Of a stretch of 64,000 nt of DNA, positions 58,448-64,000 are shown in pieces. Each line of letters begins with the position of its first letter. Position 1 is the first letter of the stretch. The position numbers were made by a program, and so were the translations under genes. Location of the stretch: positions 3,348,001 to 3,412,000 of the forward strand of contig NZ_CP083950.1 in NCBI RefSeq assembly GCF_006439395.2, written 5' to 3'. The notes under the pieces were generated by a model that did not search any database, was not told the origin of the DNA, and saw only the letters and a program-made list of their open reading frames with translations. The DNA is from Mesorhizobium sp. B4-1-4 (GTDB lineage: Bacteria; Pseudomonadota; Alphaproteobacteria; Rhizobiales; Rhizobiaceae).

Positions 58448-59266
58448 TCACCCGCGCTGCGCGGCCCGCTCGTCGAGCTGGCGCTGCACTTCACGCCGCT
58501 TGTTGGCGATCGAAGCGACGATGACGCCGACCGCGACAACCGCGATCAGGATGGTGCAGGCGGCATTGATCTCCGGCGTCACGCCGAGGCGGACCTGGCT
58601 GTAGATCTTCATCGGCAGCGTGGTGGCGCCCGGCCCGGAGGTGAAGCTGGCGATAACCAGATCATCGAGCGACAGCGTGAAGGCCAGCATCCAGCCGGAG
58701 ACGATCGCCGGCATGATGACCGGCAGCGTGATCTGGAAGAAGGTCTTCGCCGGCGTGGCGCCGAGATCCATCGCCGCCTCCTCCAGCGAACGGTCGAAAG
58801 AAACCAGGCGCGATTGCACAACGACCGCCACGAAGCACATTGTGAGCGTGATGTGAGCCAGCGTCACGGTGAAGAAGCCACGGTCGAGGCCGATAGCAAC
58901 GAAGAGCAGCAGCAGAGACAGGCCGGTGATCACCTCCGGCATGACGAGCGGCGCAAAGACCATTCCGGAAAACAGCACCCTGCCCCTGAACCGCGTGTAG
59001 CGCGTCAGGGTAAGTGCCGCCAGCGTGCCGAGCACGGTCGCCACCGTCGCCGAAATGACACCGACGCGCGCCGTCACCCAAGTGGCGTCCATCAGGCCCT
59101 GATTGTGGAACAGCGACACGTACCATTTGGTCGAGAAGCCGCCCCAGACGGTGACGAGCTTGGATTCGTTGAAGGAGAAGACGATGAGCAGCACGATCGG
59201 CAGGTACAGGAAAGCAAACCCAAGCACGATCGAGCTGACGTTGAAGCGGCTCCAGGTGGCGTTCAT
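58448..59266 (-). CDS. potI: Polyamine ABC transporter permease PotI
   Basis: A 272-residue inner-membrane permease with six predicted helices (VLGFAFLYLPIVLLIVFSF at the start) and the EAA loop EEAAMDLGATPAKTFFQITL that contacts the ATPase. It is the last gene of potFGHI; its ATG overlaps the potH stop by four bases, so translation is coupled. It would import putrescine or spermidine with the other three products. The first residues after MNATWSRFNVSSI match the short cytoplasmic N-terminus of PotC/PotI proteins. Confidence 0.92.
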   Translation of the reverse strand: MNATWSRFNVSSIVLGFAFLYLPIVLLIVFSFNESKLVTVWGGFSTKWYVSLFHNQGLMDATWVTARVGVISATVATVLGTLAALTLTRYTRFRGRVLFSGMVFAPLVMPEVITGLSLLLLFVAIGLDRGFFTVTLAHITLTMCFVAVVVQSRLVSFDRSLEEAAMDLGATPAKTFFQITLPVIMPAIVSGWMLAFTLSLDDLVIASFTSGPGATTLPMKIYSQVRLGVTPEINAACTILIAVVAVGVIVASIANKRREVQRQLDERAAQRG

Positions 59267-60231
59267 TTATCCTGCTCCTGGGCACGCGCCTGCGCTCGTT
59301 GAAAAAGCATGATCGGCACGGTCAGCAGCAACAGCAGGATGACGGCCACGGCCGAAGATACCGGCCAGTCACGGTTGGCGAAGAACTCGTTCCACAAGGT
59401 CTTGCCGATCATCAGCGTCTGCGACCCGCCGAGCAGATCGGGGATGACGAACTCGCCGACGGCCGGGATGAAGACCAGCAGGCAGCCGGCAATAACGCCG
59501 GGAAGCGACAGCGGGAAGGTTATCTTCCAGAAGGCTGATGTCGGCGGGCAGCCGAGATCCTTGGCCGCCTCGATCAGCGAATAGTCCATCTTTTCCAGCG
59601 ACGAATAGAGCGGCAGCACCATGAACGGCAGATAGGAATAGACGATGCCGATGAATATCGCCGTATAGGTGTTGAGGATCACCAGCGGCTGGTTGATGAT
59701 GTGCAGCGACAAGAGCAGCTGGTTGAGCAGGCCTTCGGGCTTCAGGATGCCGATCCAGGCATAAACGCGGATCAGGAACGACGTCCAGAACGGCAGGATG
59801 ACCAGCATCAGCAATGTCGGGCGGATGGTGGCCGGCGCACGCGCCATGCCATAGGCGATCGGGTAGCCAACCAGCAGCGTCAGCACGGTCGAAATGGCGG
59901 CGATGATCAGGCTGGTGACATAGGCCTTGAAATAGAGAGCGTCCTGCGTCAGCCAGACATAATTGTCGAAGTTCAGGTCACGGAACCCGACGAAGAAGCC
60001 GGAGACGCCGTCGCTGAAGTCGAGCACCGGCGTATAGGGCGGCATGGCGATCGCCGTCTGCGACAGCGAAATCTTGAAAACGATGACGAAGGGGATGAGG
60101 AAGAAGAACAGCAGCCACAAATAGGGGACGATGATGACGAGCCGGTTGACGAAACCGGCGGCCAGCCGTGCCCCAAACGGCTGGCCGCCGGTGGATGGCA
60201 CGGCGGCATCGGTGACAGCGATGTTGGACAT
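59263..60231 (-). CDS. potH: Polyamine ABC transporter permease PotH
   Basis: A 322-residue permease with six helices and a long N-terminal cytoplasmic tail, as usual for PotB/PotH. The first helix is LVIIVPYLWLLFFFLIPFVI and the EAA loop reads IEAAKDLGCPPTSAFWKITF. It forms the membrane channel together with PotI, whose gene overlaps its stop by four bases. The start lies ten bases after the potG stop. Confidence 0.92.
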   Translation of the reverse strand: MSNIAVTDAAVPSTGGQPFGARLAAGFVNRLVIIVPYLWLLFFFLIPFVIVFKISLSQTAIAMPPYTPVLDFSDGVSGFFVGFRDLNFDNYVWLTQDALYFKAYVTSLIIAAISTVLTLLVGYPIAYGMARAPATIRPTLLMLVILPFWTSFLIRVYAWIGILKPEGLLNQLLLSLHIINQPLVILNTYTAIFIGIVYSYLPFMVLPLYSSLEKMDYSLIEAAKDLGCPPTSAFWKITFPLSLPGVIAGCLLVFIPAVGEFVIPDLLGGSQTLMIGKTLWNEFFANRDWPVSSAVAVILLLLLTVPIMLFQRAQARAQEQDK

Positions 60232-60241
60232 ATCAGCCCCC

Positions 60242-61387
60242 TTACCGTGTCAGCACGACGCCGGCGTCGGGCCGGAAGGACACCCAGGCGCGGTCGTTCC
60301 ACGTCAGCGGATCCTCGCTCACGCGCGCCGCGTTCAGGGCGCTTGCCCGCACGAGCTGCCCGTCGTCCAGCCTGACGTGATAGACGGTCATGTCGCCGAG
60401 ATAGGCGATGTCGTAGACTTCGCCCTCCAATGCGTTGACGGCATCGGCCGGCTTCTTCGACGACACCCTGATCTTCTCCGGCCTGATGGCGAAGATGATG
60501 TCCGCGCCTGTCGCGGCGGCGGTGCCATTCTCGACGACGATCTGAGCTCCGGTCGCGCCGGTGATGCGTGTTGTCTTGTCGGTCCGCTCGGCAACCTTGC
60601 CTTCGAACATGTTCACGTTGCCAACGAAATGCGCCACGAAGCGCGACGTCGGGGCCTCGTAAACCTCCGCCGGCGTCGCGACCTGCATCACTTCGCCTTT
60701 GTCCATGATGGCGATGCGGTCGGCCATGGTCATCGCTTCTTCCTGGTCGTGGGTGACGACGACGAAGGTCAGACCAAGCTCCTGCTGCAGGTCCATCAGT
60801 TCGAACTGGGTTTCCTCGCGCAGCTTCTTGTCGAGCGCGCCGAGCGGCTCGTCGAGCAGCAGCACCTTCGGCCGCTTGGCGACCGAGCGGGCAAGCGCGA
60901 CGCGCTGGCGCTGGCCTCCGGAGAGCTGGTGCGGCTTGCGCTTGGCGAACTGCTCGAGCTTGACCAGCTTCAGCATCTCGGCGACGCGCTTTTCGACATC
61001 GGGCTTGGCCATGCCTTCTTGCTTCAGGCCAAAGGCAATGTTGTTCTCCACCGTCATATGCGGGAACAGGGCATAGGACTGGAACATCATGTTGACCGGC
61101 CGGCGATAGGGCGGAATGCCGCGCAGATCCTGACCATCGAGCAGGATGCGCCCGGCCGACGGTTCCTCGAAACCGGCAAGCATCCTGAGCAGCGTCGACT
61201 TTCCGCAACCCGACGCGCCGAGCAGTGCAAAGAATTCGCGCTCGAAAATGGTCAGCGACAAATTGTTGACGGCGGTGAAATCACCGAACTTCTTGGTGAC
61301 GTTGTCGAACTGGATGTATGGCTTGGCGTTCGGGTCGTTCCATGGCGCGAAATCCCTGCGGATGCTGCCAAGCGATTTCATTTCCAA
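60242..61387 (-). CDS. potG: Polyamine ABC transporter ATPase PotG
   Basis: A 381-residue ATP-binding subunit. Walker A is GASGCGKST, the signature LSGGQRQR, and Walker B VLLLDEPLGALD. The C-terminal part from about residue 240 is a TOBE-type regulatory domain (NMFEGKVAERTDKTT, IRPEKIRVS). It powers polyamine uptake by PotH and PotI. It is separated from potF by a strong hairpin, which probably keeps its expression below that of the binding protein. Confidence 0.93.
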   Translation of the reverse strand: MEMKSLGSIRRDFAPWNDPNAKPYIQFDNVTKKFGDFTAVNNLSLTIFEREFFALLGASGCGKSTLLRMLAGFEEPSAGRILLDGQDLRGIPPYRRPVNMMFQSYALFPHMTVENNIAFGLKQEGMAKPDVEKRVAEMLKLVKLEQFAKRKPHQLSGGQRQRVALARSVAKRPKVLLLDEPLGALDKKLREETQFELMDLQQELGLTFVVVTHDQEEAMTMADRIAIMDKGEVMQVATPAEVYEAPTSRFVAHFVGNVNMFEGKVAERTDKTTRITGATGAQIVVENGTAAATGADIIFAIRPEKIRVSSKKPADAVNALEGEVYDIAYLGDMTVYHVRLDDGQLVRASALNAARVSEDPLTWNDRAWVSFRPDAGVVLTR

Positions 61388-61418
61388 CTCCGTGCTTCAA
61401 AATTCCCAAGGAAAGGCG

Positions 61419-61442
61419 GCCCCGGCAGTTGGCTGCCGGGGC
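61419..61442 (-). promoter_or_regulatory. Intercistronic hairpin between potF and potG
   Basis: GCCCCGGCAG, loop of four, CTGCCGGGGC: a perfect ten-pair stem 13 bases after the potF stop and about 32 bases before potG. Such structures commonly stabilise the mRNA of abundant binding proteins and limit read-through. Confidence 0.7.
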
Positions 61443-61455
61443 GGCATCCCATGAC

Positions 61456-62553
61456 TTACTGGCCGGTGACGATCTTGGTCCAGGTGCGCGTGATGACGCG
61501 CTGGGTCTTGGGATCGTATGGTGAGACCGTGTAGAGTTTCTGCAAGGTCGCATCGTCCGGATAGACGGCCGGGTCGCTAAGCAGCGCCTTGTCGACGAAT
61601 TGCTGCGACGCCTTGTTGCCGTTGGCGTAGAGCACGGCGTTCGATGATTTGGCGATCACGTCCGGCGTCATCATGTAGTTGATGAATTCATGCGCCTCGG
61701 CGACATGCGGCGCATCGGCCGGTATCGCCATCTGGTCGAACCAAATCTGGGCGCCTTCCTTCGGCACCGAATAGCCGATTTCGACACCCTGCTTGGCTTC
61801 TTCCGCGCGGCTGCGAGCCTGGAACACGTCACCCGAGAAACCAATGGCTAGGCAGATATCGCCATTGGCCAAGGCATTGATGTATTCGGAAGAATGGAAC
61901 TTGCGGATATAGGGCCGGATCTTCAGCAGGGTCTCTTCGGCCTTTGCGATGTCGTCGGCGGACGTGCTGTTTGGATCGAGGCCAAGATATTCCAACGCGG
62001 CTGGTATGATGTCGGCCGGAGAATCGAGCACGTGGACGCCGCAATCGCTGAGCTTCTTCAGGCTGTCAGGATTGAAAAAGACGTCCCAGCTGTCGATTTT
62101 GTCGGTGCCGAGCGCCGCCTGCACCTTTTTGACGTTGTAGCCAATACCGACCGTGCCCCACATGTAGTTGATCGAATACTCGTTGCCGGGGTCGTATTTG
62201 GCGGTTCGTTCCAGAATGGTGTTCCACATGTTGGAAATATTCGGCAGTTTCGACTTGTCGAGCTTCTGGAACACGCCGGCCTGGATCTGGCGGGCAAGGA
62301 AATTGCCGCTCGGCACGACGACGTCATAACCGCTGCCGCCGGCAAGCAGTTTGGTTTCCAGGATCTCATTGGAATCGAAGGTGTCGTAAACGACCTTGAT
62401 GCCGGTCTTCTTGGTGAAGTCGTCGATGATCGTCGGGTCGATATAGTCAGACCAGTTGAAGACATTGACGACGCGGTCCTCCGCATGTCCTGCAGGCGTC
62501 AGAAGCGCCAGAAATACCGAGGTCGCCGAAAGCCATAGCGCTTTGCGGATCAT
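61456..62553 (-). CDS. potF: Periplasmic polyamine-binding protein PotF
   Basis: About 365 residues. It starts with the signal peptide MIRKALWLSATSVFLALLTP, cleaved near AGHA/EDR. The mature start VVNVFNWSDYIDPTIIDDFT is typical of PotD/PotF, and VVPSGNFLARQIQAG and LANGDICLAIGFSGDV are further family landmarks. A longer frame begins at 62580, but ATG 62553 follows AAAGGAG at the right distance. It binds putrescine or spermidine and delivers it to PotGHI. It is first in the operon. Confidence 0.93.
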   Translation of the reverse strand: MIRKALWLSATSVFLALLTPAGHAEDRVVNVFNWSDYIDPTIIDDFTKKTGIKVVYDTFDSNEILETKLLAGGSGYDVVVPSGNFLARQIQAGVFQKLDKSKLPNISNMWNTILERTAKYDPGNEYSINYMWGTVGIGYNVKKVQAALGTDKIDSWDVFFNPDSLKKLSDCGVHVLDSPADIIPAALEYLGLDPNSTSADDIAKAEETLLKIRPYIRKFHSSEYINALANGDICLAIGFSGDVFQARSRAEEAKQGVEIGYSVPKEGAQIWFDQMAIPADAPHVAEAHEFINYMMTPDVIAKSSNAVLYANGNKASQQFVDKALLSDPAVYPDDATLQKLYTVSPYDPKTQRVITRTWTKIVTGQ

Positions 62554-62878
62554 GCTATTCTCCTTTGGTGAGTGTTCCATCGCCGACTCGTCGCGGCGTG
62601 CGCGCGGCCGGGCATTTGCTTCAGACTATTGAGCTTTCCAGGGGACAACAAGCGCCAATCGGCGCGCCCGACGCGGCCCGGCAATCGTCCCGGACTGGAG
62701 GGAATGACGGTGCCGTCAGAAGCTTTCGCCGCCGCGCGGACAGAAATACAGAAATGTGGTCCGGTCTCGATCGGGTTGCCGGGGAGACTTGGCAAGATAG
62801 GCCTGTCTTGTTGTTGCCGTGTTCACAGCCTGCCCGGGCGGCAGCAACGTTGTCAATGGCAAAGCATCGGTGGCGGCA
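62554..62878. other. Intergenic region upstream of potF
   Basis: It must hold the potF promoter, but no convincing -35/-10 pair was identified. Short open frames here lack support. Confidence 0.4.
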
Positions 62879-63832
62879 TCAATTAGGCGACGGCACCCCG
62901 GTAACCCCTGCCCGCCGCGGCCGTGCCTGGCGCTTGAATTCAAGCCCGATATGGACAAGCAGTGCCGTGACCACCACCGCGCCGCCAATGATGGTACGCC
63001 CGGACGGCACTTCGGAATGGATGAGCCAGACCCATATCGGCCCAAGAATAGGCTCGAATGTGCCGAGCAGCGCCGCGATTGCCGCCGGGATCAGGCGCGC
63101 GCCGGTGGCGAAGAAGGCGAGGCCGATGCCGAGATTGACCACGCCGAAAAGGAAGAGAAAACCCATATCGCCGGCCGAGACCGAGAAGGTCGAGGCCTGT
63201 GACGCGGCAAAGCCCGCGGCCAGGATCGTGCCGAGACAGGTCGCCGGCGTCATGCGCACGCTGGCGAAGCGCCGGGTGATCACGGTGGCGATCGAGAACA
63301 TGAATGCGATCAGCAACGCCAGCCCGTCGCCTATGGGCGACACGGCGCCATCGAGCGATTCCGACACCATGATGGCGACGCCGGCAATGACGGCGGCGAT
63401 CGCCACCCAGGTCACGACACCAACCCGTTCGCGAAACAAAGCCCAGGCAAACAGCGCCGCCAGAAGCGGCACGCCGGCCTGCATCAAAAGGATGTTGGCG
63501 ACGGTGGTGTAGGCGAGAGCCACGACGAAGGCGGTCGACGCGATGGCGAAGCAGAACCCGACCGCAAGACCGGGCAGGCCCATGTCGCGGAATGATTTCA
63601 GCATGCCGCGCCGACCGTCACGCCAGACCATGAAGCAGAGCAGGAAGGCGGCGGCCCACATGGAGCGCCAGAACACCACCGTCCAGGTGTCGCCGGCAGT
63701 GATGAAGCGGGCGATTGTGCCGCCGAAACTCCACATCAGCGCCGACAGGAACACCAGCAGGAAGCCGATGCGCTCCTCGCGCTGCGAGGCGGTCGATGCA
63801 ACAAGGCTCCGTGATGATGCTGCGTCTGTCAT
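62879..63832 (-). CDS. EamA/DMT-superfamily permease
   Basis: About 317 residues with ten predicted helices in two EamA repeats (GFLLVFLSALMWSFGGTIAR at the start of the first; IGDGLALLIAFMFSIATVIT at the start of the second). Drug/metabolite transporters of this group move small solutes, often amino acids or their derivatives; the substrate cannot be told from sequence. The ATG at 63832 (MTDAASSRSL) has no clear ribosome site; a TTG at 63883 with GGAG nine bases upstream is the alternative and would add 17 residues. It is on the same strand as the pot operon but separated from it by 325 bases. Confidence 0.85.
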   Translation of the reverse strand: MTDAASSRSLVASTASQREERIGFLLVFLSALMWSFGGTIARFITAGDTWTVVFWRSMWAAAFLLCFMVWRDGRRGMLKSFRDMGLPGLAVGFCFAIASTAFVVALAYTTVANILLMQAGVPLLAALFAWALFRERVGVVTWVAIAAVIAGVAIMVSESLDGAVSPIGDGLALLIAFMFSIATVITRRFASVRMTPATCLGTILAAGFAASQASTFSVSAGDMGFLFLFGVVNLGIGLAFFATGARLIPAAIAALLGTFEPILGPIWVWLIHSEVPSGRTIIGGAVVVTALLVHIGLEFKRQARPRRAGVTGVPSPN

Positions 63833-64000
63833 GGGCGCGACTGTCGAGCTTTTGTGGACGGGACGATGCGCAAGGGACAACAAAATATACTCCGTTCGCG
63901 TAACGCAAAGGCGCGGGCCGGGCGTGATCCAGAGCCCGGCGACGATTGTGGCACCTCACGACCGCTCTATCGGAATCCACCGCGTTACTGGAAGTCGAAG

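Overview
The window looks like a chromosome segment from a rhizobial alphaproteobacterium, most likely Mesorhizobium or a close relative. Reasons: high GC, a phasin gene beside an alphaproteobacterial alpha-r14-type small RNA, a tRNA-His with the alphaproteobacterial A73 and no encoded G-1, a PotFGHI operon, an acetoacetyl-CoA synthetase, and a polysaccharide region of rhizobial type. The genus is inferred from gene content, not from a marker gene.

Positions 1-19,607 form a surface-glycan region. It holds a partial Wzz/GumC chain-length protein, a phosphomannomutase followed by an unusual fusion of mannose-1-phosphate guanylyltransferase with an AGE-type (alpha/alpha)6-barrel isomerase, a Crp/Fnr regulator, a decayed Sel1-repeat gene, a Tat-signal zinc metallopeptidase, an AT-rich FkbM methyltransferase gene, and a four-gene minus-strand operon of glycosyltransferases. 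Three of these proteins are strongly modular: FkbM and GT4-GT25 share one N-terminal accessory domain, and the 1,261-residue protein joins GT2, a beta-propeller, a GT32-like domain and a methyltransferase.

Positions 20,645-46,920 are a plus-strand type I secretion region. It encodes a DUF4347 plus collagen-like protein (about 295 Gly-X-Thr-type triplets), an HlyB-like ABC exporter, an HlyD adaptor, a Sel1-repeat protein, a giant Ig-like adhesin of about 3,847 residues with 21 near-identical 291-bp repeats, and a second ABC/HlyD pair. No outer-membrane TolC gene is present. Two degenerate DUF4347 remnants lie upstream of exported-protein genes. The glycosyltransferase operon is divergent from the collagen-like gene. 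I infer that the two could form one glycosylated-adhesin system: a Thr-rich collagen-like fibre, a GT25 domain (the family of animal collagen galactosyltransferases), FkbM methylation and dedicated export. This is the most interesting candidate system in the window.

Positions 46,940-49,062 are an island edge: a DUF3363 relaxase remnant, a CDP-diacylglycerol diphosphatase gene, a frameshifted tyrosine-recombinase remnant, and an intact tRNA-His. Everything to the left may be an old integrative element using tRNA-His as its target; the other end is not in the window.

Positions 49,213-63,832 are core-like: the triple-hairpin anti-Shine-Dalgarno small RNA, a phasin gene with a PhaR-like inverted repeat, a multi-PAS histidine kinase, acetoacetyl-CoA synthetase, an AsmA-family protein, the potFGHI polyamine transporter and an EamA/DMT permease. 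Phasin, PhaR-like sites and acetoacetyl-CoA synthetase all relate to polyhydroxybutyrate metabolism.
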